Source: Saussurea involucrata
Lineage: Eukaryota > Streptophyta > Magnoliopsida > Asterales > Asteraceae
DNA length: 64,000 bases
Assembly: GCA_033807775.1 (NCBI GenBank)
Contig: CM066313.1
Span: 61,922,484-61,986,483, forward strand
Reading direction: 5' to 3'
Shown here: positions 10,065 through 20,975 of the stretch, in pieces
How positions within the stretch are numbered: position 1 is the stretch's first letter
Layout of the letters: each line of letters starts with the position of its first letter
Made by a program: the position numbers and the translations under genes
Notes under the pieces: generated by a model
Seen by the model: the letters and a program-made list of their open reading frames with translations, nothing else
Database searches by the model: none
Told to the model about the DNA's origin: nothing

Positions 10065-11579
10065 ATGCCTAATATAACCGGGGAAACCATTCCTGGGGAA
10101 TCCTCTGGAAAGGACTCACCCATAGTTCGTGATTTGTTGCCCCAAATCACATCTGACATCCTAGCAGAGGAATTCGTTTCCTCTGCCACACACACCACAA
10201 TAGGTCCTAACATCCCTTCTGAGGGGATTAGAGAGCACAGAGACGAAGAGACTCTAGACAAGTCTTCGAGTCAACAGAAGGATATTCCAATACCCACCTC
10301 TGGAGTGGATTTGGACAATGTTCCTCACAGAACTTTTGTAGAGGTTGAAACTCATATTTCTCCTCAAGGATCAGAAGGAAATCCTTCCACCCTCAACGTA
10401 CAAACAGGGGTGAAAGAAGGTGTCCAAGGAACAAGGACAAACTCTGGAGACGAATGTGTTCCTCCAGAGGTTACCACGAGTTCACACGTATCAAGGGGTG
10501 AGTTCCAAACCCTTGTCACCTCTGTGAACCAAACATTGGAAGAGTTGAAAAGCTCTTTCAAATCTTTTGTAGAAGTTACATCCAAGGCCCTCTCAGAACT
10601 AAAAACCAAAATGGACAACTTGTCCACAGAGGTGCAATCTATAAAGACTGCTGCCACAACTTCTGCCACCACACCTACCTCTGCTGCTGCTGATCTTGAA
10701 AAAGCTGCTACTTCTGCCTTCAACAACTCGATCAACATATATCTGGAAAAGATGAAAGAACAAGTGTCATCAAAAGTTATTACTCCAGAAGAACTGCAGA
10801 AGGCTCTACGACAAGTTCAAAAACAAACAACAGAAGCTACTCTAGCCATGAAGCCTACCGACTGCATGACTAGAGCACAGTTGACAGAACTTGGGCAAAG
10901 CATCTTGAATCAAATGACAGAATTTATCAGAGCCTTCACCATAGCCAACGCTTCTTACGTAAAAGACTTCAAGGCTAGTGTGGGAAAGATGCGGTTCAAC
11001 ACAGAGGCCCAAGTTCAAAATCTTCTTGGTCTTTGTGATGATCTCTGTGCCAAAATGATGGCAGCCGGGGCAAAGAAACCTGACACTACTTGCAGAGCAG
11101 AAGGAAACGAAGATAAGGGACAGGATGATTCTGATGATGATGATTCATCAGATCATCCTGAGGGGGAGAAACAAGGGGAAAATCAAAGAGAAACAACTGC
11201 AAATAATCCTCCAATATCGGCAGAACCAATTTCCTCTGCACCACCAACCCAAACCCAAACTCAGGAAACACAACAGAGGCCCACAGAGGAAACACCAGCC
11301 TCTGTGAAAAACACCTCTGTCCTTGAAAAAGATGTCCCTGAAGTCCAAATCCTGACATCTTCAACCTCAGAAGAAACATCAACAGAACCCAAATCTCCAA
11401 TCAAACCAAAAGAACCATCCCCACCAAAGTCCTCAGAAACTGAAGTGTCAAAAACTACAGAGGCAATCCCCATCATACCCACAGAAACCTCAACACCCAA
11501 ACCAACAGAAGTAATCCCACAGAGTCCAAAGCAGACAATAGGTTCTGACCCTTCCCAAACCAAAGATAAAGGTAAATGA
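10065..11579 (+). CDS. Element I accessory protein, coiled-coil part (504 aa)
   Basis: In frame with 8070-9551; the ATG at 10065 is probably just an internal Met after the last stop. Residues about 145-215 have Leu/Val/Ile at heptad spacing (FQTLVTSVNQTLEELKSSF and the SEL-TKMDNLSTEVQSI region), the same coiled-coil position as in D. A helical, charged segment follows (residues about 225-340), then an acidic run (DDSDDDDSSD) and a Thr/Pro/Glu/Ser-rich tail. It ends with a TGA at 11577-11579, two codons before the next open segment in the same frame. A structural or nucleic-acid-binding scaffold is possible; no catalytic motif is seen. Confidence 0.65.
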   Translation: MPNITGETIPGESSGKDSPIVRDLLPQITSDILAEEFVSSATHTTIGPNIPSEGIREHRDEETLDKSSSQQKDIPIPTSGVDLDNVPHRTFVEVETHISPQGSEGNPSTLNVQTGVKEGVQGTRTNSGDECVPPEVTTSSHVSRGEFQTLVTSVNQTLEELKSSFKSFVEVTSKALSELKTKMDNLSTEVQSIKTAATTSATTPTSAAADLEKAATSAFNNSINIYLEKMKEQVSSKVITPEELQKALRQVQKQTTEATLAMKPTDCMTRAQLTELGQSILNQMTEFIRAFTIANASYVKDFKASVGKMRFNTEAQVQNLLGLCDDLCAKMMAAGAKKPDTTCRAEGNEDKGQDDSDDDDSSDHPEGEKQGENQRETTANNPPISAEPISSAPPTQTQTQETQQRPTEETPASVKNTSVLEKDVPEVQILTSSTSEETSTEPKSPIKPKEPSPPKSSETEVSKTTEAIPIIPTETSTPKPTEVIPQSPKQTIGSDPSQTKDKGK

Positions 11580-11582
11580 ATC

Positions 11583-12566
11583 ATGACAGAAGAACCACAG
11601 AAGAAAAAGCAAAAGCCACAGACGATAGAGAAGTTGATGAAGAGCTCATTCGATGCCTTTGTCACTCCTAAACCTGAAGACGACTGGGTAACAGAGGGTA
11701 GGGTTGCAGAGATAAAACGACAAATGGATGCTCTGCGAAGACCAATACCACCACCAGATACACGACATGCAGAAATGGAAGAGTTGGTGTATAGGTACCT
11801 TTACAAACAGCAATATCAGAACAACCCCATACCACACATCGAAGATCCTAAACTCAGAGCTGACCTTGACAACACCTTCAGCAGAACAAAGCCAAAATCA
11901 AGGGCAGAAGTCTTCTCAGAATCCAAAATAGAAAAGGTAATATACTGCAAATTCTCTCACACAAGAACCTTTCCAAATATCAGGTACAACATTTACAAAG
12001 TCAAAAGGGAGAACAAGTCCGAAAATCAATTTGCAGATGCCGATATAAGGAACTTGAACCCCTACGATCTGCCAGATCTTCTACTTTGGACGAAAGAAAA
12101 CTTCGACAACGATGCCAACAGAAGGGCCTATCAAGTGTTCAGGAAAGCAATGAGAGAAAAGCTTCTGCTGTATAGCATGATAGACTTTCAACTGGGAAGA
12201 GATCTTGGAGTCAGAAACCTGAGTCTGAGACCACCAGAGGATCACTGCCCACCTTCTGCAATACCCAACTCAATCATAACAACACCAAGGTACGGGTTAG
12301 TATATAAGGATCTTGCTAGTCAAGTGAGACTGTTTGTGGAAATGGACTGTCAGAAGTATGCAACTAGTACTCTGAACAAGTTCAGATCAATCTTACAAGA
12401 GAACAGAGGCACTGAGCTTATGGATCAAGAATCAGTAGAAAGAATGATCAGAGAAATAGATGCTACAATCGGCTTGAGAGAACTCTGCATAAATTTCTAT
12501 CACGAGCTCAGAGAAGTAGGATTCGACAACAGAAGTTTCAATGACTTCAAAGATGCAAATGTCTAA
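11583..12566 (+). CDS. Element I accessory protein, C-terminal domain (327 aa)
   Basis: The frame is the same as 10065-11579, separated by TGA and one codon, so this is probably the last domain of a single protein of about 1,500 codons. It parallels the last exon of D's gene: a charged helix, then a compact block (VIYCKFSHTRTFPNIRYNIY here, LIWCKEKIHFRYRPAKINKV in D), then a TPRYGLVYKD block matching NPYGIFFLDYD, then a helical end. In D this domain is on a separate exon; here no intron is evident, only the in-frame stop. The function is unknown. Polypurine tract and 3' LTR follow. Confidence 0.65.
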   Translation: MTEEPQKKKQKPQTIEKLMKSSFDAFVTPKPEDDWVTEGRVAEIKRQMDALRRPIPPPDTRHAEMEELVYRYLYKQQYQNNPIPHIEDPKLRADLDNTFSRTKPKSRAEVFSESKIEKVIYCKFSHTRTFPNIRYNIYKVKRENKSENQFADADIRNLNPYDLPDLLLWTKENFDNDANRRAYQVFRKAMREKLLLYSMIDFQLGRDLGVRNLSLRPPEDHCPPSAIPNSIITTPRYGLVYKDLASQVRLFVEMDCQKYATSTLNKFRSILQENRGTELMDQESVERMIREIDATIGLRELCINFYHELREVGFDNRSFNDFKDANV

Positions 12567-12691
12567 ATCTCTTTTACATATCTCTATAATAGTAAAAAAG
12601 AAATGAAATGAAACTTTTTGAGGTATTGTTTAACCTCTGTCTACTTTACTTAGCCTAATTATGCATAAAATCAAATTTTCATTTTTCAATA

Positions 12692-12704
12692 CTTAGGGGG
12701 AGAT
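12692..12704 (+). other. Polypurine tract of element I
   Basis: CTTAGGGGGAGAT directly precedes the TGTTAG start of the 3' LTR, which matches the plus-strand primer position of LTR retrotransposons. Confidence 0.8.
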
Positions 12705-13470
12705 TGTTAGCTCCAAATATTCATAATATTAGAAGTATTGAAAAATAGGCTAAGTATGAAAGAGTTCCACAGAAGCTCTGCGGTGTTCCACAGAAGCTCT
12801 GCCAAAGCAAACGGTCATTCAAGGAACACCAAGTCCCAAGAAGAATCTACAGAAGACTACTCACAAAGGACCAAAGAAGGATATACAGAAGAATGCTCAC
12901 CAAGGACCGAGACGCAAAACCTCTGTCACCTTTGACAGAGGCTCTGCGGTTCAGACTGAAGACTTGGAAGATATTTATAATATCTTGCCACTGTTGAAGA
13001 AATATCTTGCTACTGTTCCAGGGTCCGTTCATCAACTTGTACAAGGCATGGTCCGACAACAAACACGTGTCAAAATCTGATAGGAATCCTTGCAAGTTGA
13101 TATTAGTGCATTTAATGCATGCAGATTTCCAACTGTTCATGCCATCCCTTCGTTCCTGTAGCATCAGTCCTTTTGTCTAGAATAGTTCTTTTATTGTAGT
13201 ATAAAAGGAAGACTCATGTTGAGTTCTTCCTTACCAGTTGATATACAAGAAAAACACACACATAATTAACGTCAAATCTATTACTCGTGTTCTTCATCAA
13301 ATACAGGAAAACTTTGAGATATTCATCTGTTCTTCATATACTGTTTATTTGATATTCTGTATTGTTTCTATACAAACTTATCTGTTAGTTCTTCAAATAC
13401 GCTTCCGCATCAAACATAAACTCGAACTAATAGATCTATTAATCTTGTCTAAGCAAAACGGGAACCAACA
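12705..13470 (+). repeat. 3' LTR of element I (766 bp)
   Basis: It starts TGTTAGCTCC after the polypurine tract and ends CGGGAACCAACA at the CACCT duplication; the end is nearly that of the D-family LTR (CGGGACCAACA). TATAAAA at 13200-13206 is a likely LTR promoter. An upstream CATTTAATGCATGCAG block (about 13100-13116) is shared with the otherwise different D-family LTRs. CAGAGG/CCTCTG and GCTCTGC motifs recur. Confidence 0.8.
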
Positions 13471-14329
13471 CACCTCCTCTCTCAGCGCTCTCAACTCCTC
13501 CTTCTCCGACCTATCTTCCAAGGTCGATGCCAACAATGAGCTATTGGCAGATATTCTGGCCCAGCTAAAAACACCAGCCCGTCATCCCTCTCCCTCCTTC
13601 ACAGCTAAAAACATGGTTTCCGACTACGCTGTCCTGGCCGATGACGCCATTTCCGACCTATTCGTTTGTGTTGAAGGTTTGGAAGTTGCTACTACTGCTG
13701 ACACTCCTCATCGTCCACCCCCTCGTGATGATGACAAAGAGGGGGAGAATAAAGAGAAAAGCTCTATCTAAGGGGGAGCTTGCTGAAGAAGATGAGGATG
13801 AAGAGTTTGTCCTCGTCACCAACTTGAATGAACCAGCTCAGGATATTCCTAAGGCTGAAGAAGCAGAAGAAGAAGAAGAAGCTGAAGAAGAAGAAGTTGC
13901 TGAAGACATCACCAATGAGGGTAAATACCTCGAAGGTGGTGGTGGTGATGATGATGACGAAGATGATGCCTTTTTCTTTGTAGCTTCTTCACCAGCGGTT
14001 ACTGCCCCCAAAAAGGGTATAGTAATTCAAGAACAAGGGGAAAGGACCTCAACGTCCAAAAAGAAAACCCCTCAGCAAGGCAAGCAAAAAGGAGTTGCTG
14101 CTGAAGGAAACTTGAAGTTAAAACATTATGAGGGGGAGCTGAACAATTCAGATGTACGTCTTGACCTCATCACTTTAACTGACCCCCCCTCAGTGTTGTA
14201 CCCCTCTCCACTGTTCCCTTTTCTGAGTTTCCCATACACTCACCCCTTCCTTTTTCTTTCATCCCATCCTCTCCCCTATTTAGTACGTGCACATAAAGCA
14301 TAATCCCAGCTTCCACTCTGGAAGTTGAT
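13471..14329 (+). pseudogene. Sirevirus accessory ORF, piece 2 of H/G (coiled coil and acidic tract)
   Basis: Coding homology resumes after CACCT with the coiled-coil phrase SSLSALNSSFSDLSSKV and runs to a TAA at 13769-13771, then continues in another frame (KGELAEEDEDEEFV and the acidic GGGGDDDDEDD run) up to the phrase KKGIVIQEQGERT, which matches LKGIVITESTGEKT before the coding intron of D. The last part (about 14160-14329) is pyrimidine-rich and matches the position of D's intron. LTR C interrupts it at 14330. Confidence 0.75.
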
Positions 14330-14767
14330 TGTTGGTCCCGAAGGGTTATACAGGTTTGTAGAGGGGGGGGGGGGGTGAATACAAACACAAGTTTTTATCT
14401 TTCTAAATTGTTTATTGATTAAATCAAACAGTTTACAGTTTGTTGCGGAATAAGACTAAGTATAAAACCTAATCTAAACAAACTATGAGAATCACACAGA
14501 TTTCTTGCACTAAGAAAAGAAAGGAGGATGTTAAGAAAAGCTACGGATAGTTTTCTTAAGGCACTCAAAAGTTCAGGGATTAGCCACCTTCAGAATGAAG
14601 GTATTCATCCTGTTTATACTGCATGCATTATATTCATGTCAGGAGGACTTTACACGTGTCAGCACTTGGTTGGTTTCAAGATTCTGCTTTTGCAAACATG
14701 CTCTTGGCCGCATGATGAACAGTGTAGTTGGCAGAGTGGTTTGTACGATCCTGGACAAAAGCATGTC

Positions 14768-17275
14768 TGTAACACCCTCAAAATTGGAACGAGCAACTAA
14801 CTTTAATTTCAATAAAATAACCAAGAGGATAAAATCATTTCTATAGATCATCCCTGAAAATACCTCGGAATTTAAACATCATAGTTTCCACAATTAATAA
14901 ATTAAGACGGGCGTTACTTAACACAACACAAGTTGCTAATCCCAAATAAGTGTGGAAGGCTTCACTAATCAAAATCACTTCTCGTGCACTCTACTAGCAC
15001 TTGTCACTTCACAGTGTAGCTAAAGCTACTCCCAACCTGAGCCTGTTGCACATGCCGACAAATAAAAAGGGTTAGGCTAACGCCTAGTGAGTTAAAGAGT
15101 TTTATCATGACCATATAAGTTCATAAATCGTGAGAGATGCAATTTAAGTCATGAGTTCAAAAGAATTTACTTTAGATGCAAATCACCCATTTTCCAACTC
15201 ACACAAATCCCGTGCCGAAAACTTTAATATAAAATGATTCCCAAAATGGACTCATATCCAAAACCAACGTGAAAGGTGAAATAGCATTTGATTATCAAAA
15301 CGATTGAATTCATAAATAAATCGCCATTATTCCAAACATCCCAAACATGGATAGAGCATAACCCATAACTCACATAACGTGGAAAACAATCCATATAAAC
15401 ATACTACGTCACCGAAAACATGGATAGAAAGAAATACCCAACAAAGCAACACCTTTCGGTGACGAGGGAGGCCCGTATACATTGCACGTGACGGAACACA
15501 AAAGGGGGTCACCTACTATGCAATAAATCAAATACGTGGATTACTCTCGTAAACTGAGCTCAATCACTCCAGATCTATTACCCGCGAGACTTGGGAGCCC
15601 CCAATTTCAACCACTCCAGGTCTATACATTGAGTCACTCCAAATCCACAAAACAAGCACATTCGGGATTACACCTTACTGCCCATGAGACGACGCCCGAC
15701 CATATAGGCCCACGCCTTACTTATCATGGAACCCGATGCCTATCCCGTGCCAAGCACATATGGAATTACACCTTACTGCCCATGAGACGACGCCCGACCA
15801 TATAGGCCCACGCCTTACTTATCATGGAACTCGATGCCTATTCCGTGCTACAATCAGAGAAACTAGCGTCTCAACATTGAACGTAAAACTCAAGAGCCTA
15901 TGGATCCATAGCTAATAAGGTTTAAACATTACACGACCCCAAACGAGTAAACAAGTGCATTCAAAACATGAAATTCCCCTATAATGTAAATCATGATCAA
16001 AACTCGACTTTGAGCTATCAAAACTGGACGATTGTCCTCAAGACTTAACAAAATCCAATACCGAGCCATCAGCTCAACTGACTCAAAAGATAATTCATGA
16101 AAAGTCATATAATGAGTTTAAACTTAGCAACACACACTTTTACCAATAAATTATTCAAATCCATGAAAACCCAAAACGAACCTTGGGTTAGGAAAACCCT
16201 CTTTTCCAAGGGACTCACACCGTTACATTTTCAAATCATCCCATAACGTACTATATGCATATTTCCAAATTATACTAAAATGCATTTCCATGTCAAGTAG
16301 ACTCCATGTATAAGACAACTCCTCAAAACATTTTTGTTTGTGATTTATCTATCAAGTTTCCTAAAAATCCCAAATATGAGTATTTTACAATATTTCCCAA
16401 GTTAAATACTTTAAAAGTCAAATCCACCAAATAACTCAACCAATGATAATTTTTCATGTAAAACCCATAAATACTTGGAAAATAACATTTTTGGCATGTA
16501 CAAAGTTTTCACAAAGCAACTTGAACTCACCTTGCTAGATTTAGGCTAAATCTAGATTTTCCCAAACGTAAGCTCCTTTGAAGAAACGCGAATCCTCAAG
16601 CCAAAACCTCCAAAAACCTAGATCCATAAGTTTCCAACCGTCAATATCCTGATCCAAACATGAAGAATCACTCCCCAAACATTTTACACCAAATCCCAAC
16701 TTATACCAAAACCCTAATCTTCATAAATGAAGAAGGAGAAGATCACATCAACCAAACACAACCAAAATCATCCAACAATACCCCAAAATAGAAAGAAGAT
16801 GAAAACAACAACAACCTAGCTTTTGGGTAGAGGAATATTACCTTTATCACTTGAATCTCCAAGCAAAAGCTCCTAATCACCCACAAAAGCTTCAAGCTTC
16901 CATATCTTCAAAAATGGTGGAAATGGTTTTAGTTTGGGTGAAGAAGATGAAGGAGAGAAGGGAGGGTTTGTGTTTTCTTGAGGGAAATCGGCTAAGAGAG
17001 GGAGAGAGTTTGAGTTAGGGTTTTGGAAAGTGAAATGAGGGAATAGAGAGAGAGAGAGAGAGACCTTAAAAGCAACAAAATATCATCAGACGCATCGCGG
17101 ACGTCCGCATGGTCCTTCGCGAACGTCCGGCCTCAGTCGAACTGCTTCCTTCCCAAAAATCCCCTGTTGCTTCCGCGGATGACATGTGGACTTCCGCATG
17201 GCACGGACTTCCGACTGCACCTTGCGGACGTCCGCCAAACCCTTATTTCGTTTTTCAAAATTTCAGGGTGTTACA
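14768..17275 (-). repeat. 3' LTR of element A (2,508 bp)
   Basis: On the + strand it runs from TGTAACACCC to GGTGTTACA and abuts ATCCTCCCAACCTTA, the complement of a polypurine tract. Family members share the ATGACGACGCCC-type phrase near 15690 and 15785, which is duplicated in tandem (about 107-bp period). The LTR start on the minus strand (right end here) contains a cluster of GCGGACGTCCGC palindromes (17097-17108, 17224-17235). A GA repeat lies at about 17044-17062. Confidence 0.8.
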
Positions 17276-20109
17276 ATCCTCCCAACCTTAGAATGATTTC
17301 GTCCTCGAAATCTAGATCCCTTACAACCATAGGCTATCCAGTTCAACCCTTCCATGTTCCATTAACTCCCAACTGAGAACCAAATTCCCCCATGCAGATA
17401 CAACCTCAAGCAAACCCTTACCAACGATGCCCTCTTGGGTACGTTATACTTATGTCCGGGTGGAAGCTCCATCCACTGGAGCAACTTCCAACTAGACGAC
17501 TCCAGTCGTCTCCCAACCTTAGGTGTTCCATACTTCCCCAACGTCAGATTCGAACTCCCAAATATTCCCGCTACTGAACTAGCATTTACTCTTAACGGAT
17601 TCCATCAACTCCAACACCAACGGTCATCACTGACCCATCAATTACACAATCCCAAAGATACGTCCAATTATCAATCATCCAACGGACAGTTTCTTTTATC
17701 GCATAAGGAAGGTTATCCCACTAAATCCACTTATCACAATTGAACATCTTAAGGTCACTTACAACCATTACCATTATTTCTTTAAAATCAGACTACAATC
17801 CTTCGAATACACCAACGGTTCTCGACCTCAAAACCAAAAAGGTTGACACTTAGTTATACCACCAATCTTTGAACCCCAACATAACTACACCCACGAGTCC
17901 ATTCGTCGGGCATTTCCACAAAACTAAGGTTATCAATATGATGTCTAAAGGGTCCCACATACGAAAATTGACCAAGACCCCAAAATAAGGTTTCCGACAA
18001 GAACGGTTACCACCAACCTCAATATAAGACACCGTGAATCAAATCTTTTAGTTACAAAAGTACATCATCCCCGCAACCGATACCATTCGGCCTACAGTAC
18101 TATCACGCGTAGAATACCCAACCTTCCACCCTCGAAGTTACACTTACTCTTAACTAGGTTACTTAACCTTTACAAGGTTCTAATGAGTTCAAGGTTTCTC
18201 AAGCGAAATATTTAACAAGTATTCCAATCGAAAACGTTTATAGAAACTTCCAACATAAAGGTTTTCATATCAATCTAATTGTACGCATAAAATCTACTAC
18301 TATCAATTCGGTAGTTGTTCAAAAATGGACATACTCGTCCCACATGTGAAAATCATATTGAAAACCATTTCATCGAAAATTATATCGTTAACAAAGCGCA
18401 AAAGCACAACAAACAACTTCTCTGAAAGAAACCTATACGGTCCTAGCATGGATTGATCTATGTCGTGCACGTAAGGTAATTTCCCACTTTAAATAATGTG
18501 CAACCAAAATGTCTATCCGTGCTTCAAAGGAGTTTGAATGTCACCCGATTCCCAAAATTCCCTTTTTAAATCATGAAATAGCATGAAACAAAACTTACCA
18601 ACAACGTTCGCACACGTCAGTTTATTTCGTAACAATTGGTGAAATAATCCCATAGACATATTTTGGTTAAAACATAAAATGATTTGTGTGTCAGTTTCAA
18701 GTTTAATGACAAAGTCAATACGTTTTCATCATTCAAAGACATCGACTAACACGTCAAAAGGAAATTTCAAATTAGAGTATGCATGCAAACTTGTAACATT
18801 CTCTTAGTAGTTTTTTCTTGAAACGAAATTACATGCATCAAATCGTTCATAACAAAATTTCAAAAGATGAAATTCTTTAAATCAATATTCAAAATTTTCT
18901 TATCTAGTCATATAATGACATAAGAGTAAAACATTTTTGACAATACTCACACATTAATGTGTTTTCCCAAAACTTAGGAGAAGATAAGTGTTTGTAATTG
19001 GTTGACACCAAAAAGGGTCTAAATTGACTTCAATTTCGACTCGTACAAACAGTGCGCATTAATGTTCCAAAAACTGTAATAATTCCACGCACTCTAGGTT
19101 AAGACAAATAACTTTCCAATATCCCAATCATGGAGCATTTGCACTAAAAGTTTTTCACTTGTAATATAAAACGTGAAGATGTCAACGCTTGAAATTTACT
19201 CATTAAAATACTCGAAATACACATTTTTCTCCAAAACCAAAAAGGTTTACAGTTTTCCAAAATGTCCATTAAGCCAAAATTGACCAAAGTTCAACGACTC
19301 ATTTCCATTAAGCCTCATTTATACAACAATTAATAAGACATTTCCATTCACGCTTCATTTATCAAAGTGTTGAGGGTTCATGGTTACCAAGTCATGCGTA
19401 TCCCTAGATCAATACCATGCATTTGCGTCAAAGGATAATAAAATAACCACTTAACCGAAAGCGCATAAAGCAAATTGTTAATAAACACTATCAGAACATC
19501 CTTTAATGCATTACTCACGCCACGTATAAATCAATCCGTACATTGAATAAATTGCAACAAAATGTGCTAACACAATTCTTTGAAAAAGAAATTACGCGAC
19601 ACTAAAGTTCTAAAAACATTCCGTTTGGTCGCCTTACGACATAAATAACACTTCTCAACAAAACCCGAATGAGACAAAATGCCCAATATAATCCAAAATT
19701 AACACACGCAATAACTAAAGTATGCACCTTACAAAATTGCGCTCACACGACACAAAACGTCGTAAAACGGAACTCCGTAAAACTCCATGGGCTCAATTGC
19801 CTCGACTCAACCAAGTGATGCCAAACCTTTCACTTCCAAAAATCAAATTGCATAAAGCAAGATCATGACTAAAATGTCAAAATTCCAAAATTCTCTCTTT
19901 GTTGTAACACATTATAAACAACACTTTTCAATAAGTCATGCATTAAATAAAACTTTTCGATAAAATTCGACATAGACATAATGGGAGATAACTTTCCTTC
20001 CGAACCTTAACATATGTGGAGGAGATCCAATATTAAAGTCATAAGCGATAGTCACTTGCCCAACATCTTAAACACCATGAAAAATATGGATATCACTGTA
20101 TCTAAAGGG
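17276..20109 (-). other. Internal region of element A, noncoding or fully decayed
   Basis: No frame with retrotransposon motifs was found on either strand. The 17276-17320 segment, read on the minus strand, is the familiar gypsy end with DFEDEI-like coding phrase and GGGAGGAT polypurine tract. The rest is recognisably related to the internal region of element B (for example the ACATATGTGGAGGAGATCC phrase at about 20010 and at 26570), so A and B are one family that lacks visible gag-pol. Confidence 0.6.
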
Positions 20110-20975
20110 TCCCATAACGTACTATATGCATATTTCCAAATTATACTAAAATGCATTTCCATGTCAAGTAGACTCCATGTATAAGACAACTCCTCAAAAC
20201 ATTTTCGTTTGTGATTTATCTATCAAGTTTCCCAAAAATCCCAAATATGGGTATTTTACAATATTTCCCAAGTTAAATACTTTAAAAGTCAAATCCACCA
20301 AATAACTCAACCAATGATAATTTTTCATGTAAAACCCATAAATACTTGGAAAATAACATTTTTGACATGTACAAAATTTTCACAAGGCAACTTGAACTCA
20401 CCTTCCTAGATTTAGGCTAAATCTAGATTTTCCCAAACGTAAGCTCCTTTGAAGAAACGCGAATCCTCAGGCCAAAACCTCCAAAAACCTAGATCCATAA
20501 GTTTCCAACCGTCAATATCCCGATCCAAACATGAAGAATCACTCCCCATAAATTTTACAGCAAAACCCAACTTATATCTAAACCCCAATCTTCATAAATG
20601 AAGAAGGAGAAGATCACCTCAACCAAACATAACCAAAATCATCCAACAATACCCCAAAATAGAAAGAAGATGAGAACAACAAAAACCTAGCTTTTGGGTA
20701 GAGGAATATTACCTTTATCACTTGAATCTCTAAGCAAATGCTCCTAATCACGCACAAAAGCTTCAATCTTCCATATCTTCAACAATGGTGGAAATGGTTT
20801 TAGTTTGGGTGAAGAAGATGAAGGAGAGAAGGGAGGGTTTGTGTTTTCTTGGGGGAAATCGACTGAGAGAGGGAGAGAGTTTGAGTTAGGGTTTTGGAAA
20901 GTGAAATGAGGGAATAGAGAGAGAGAGACATTAAAAGCAACAAAATATCATCAGACGCATCGCGGACGTCTATAT
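20110..20975 (-). repeat. 5' LTR of element A, remnant left of element B
   Basis: Closely matches 16239-17103 of the 3' LTR and ends GCGGACGTC, where element B is inserted. The matching remainder continues at 30294-30463. The first 1.5 kb (plus-strand left part) is deleted. Confidence 0.8.

Larger units (their letters stand above)
1174..13470 (+). mobile_element. Element I: Sirevirus-type element with chimeric 5' half, TSD CACCT
   Basis: CACCT at 1169-1173 and 13471-13475 flanks this 12.3 kb segment, and removing it restores the coiled-coil reading frame of H/G, so the whole block entered (or grew) at one site. The right half is a normal Sirevirus 3' part: accessory ORF, polypurine tract and 3' LTR ending CCAACA. 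The left end begins TGTTAGCT like the 3' LTR but then diverges completely. No primer site, gag or pol is present. The left 5.6 kb instead holds an LTR-like stretch, intron-like DNA, a solo gypsy-type LTR and Helitron helicase remains. Confidence 0.7.

Noticed and set aside
13238..13475. N-terminal 80 residues of the 13238-13771 frame as part of a protein
   Set aside because: They are LTR sequence of element I read through; the real homology begins at 13476.
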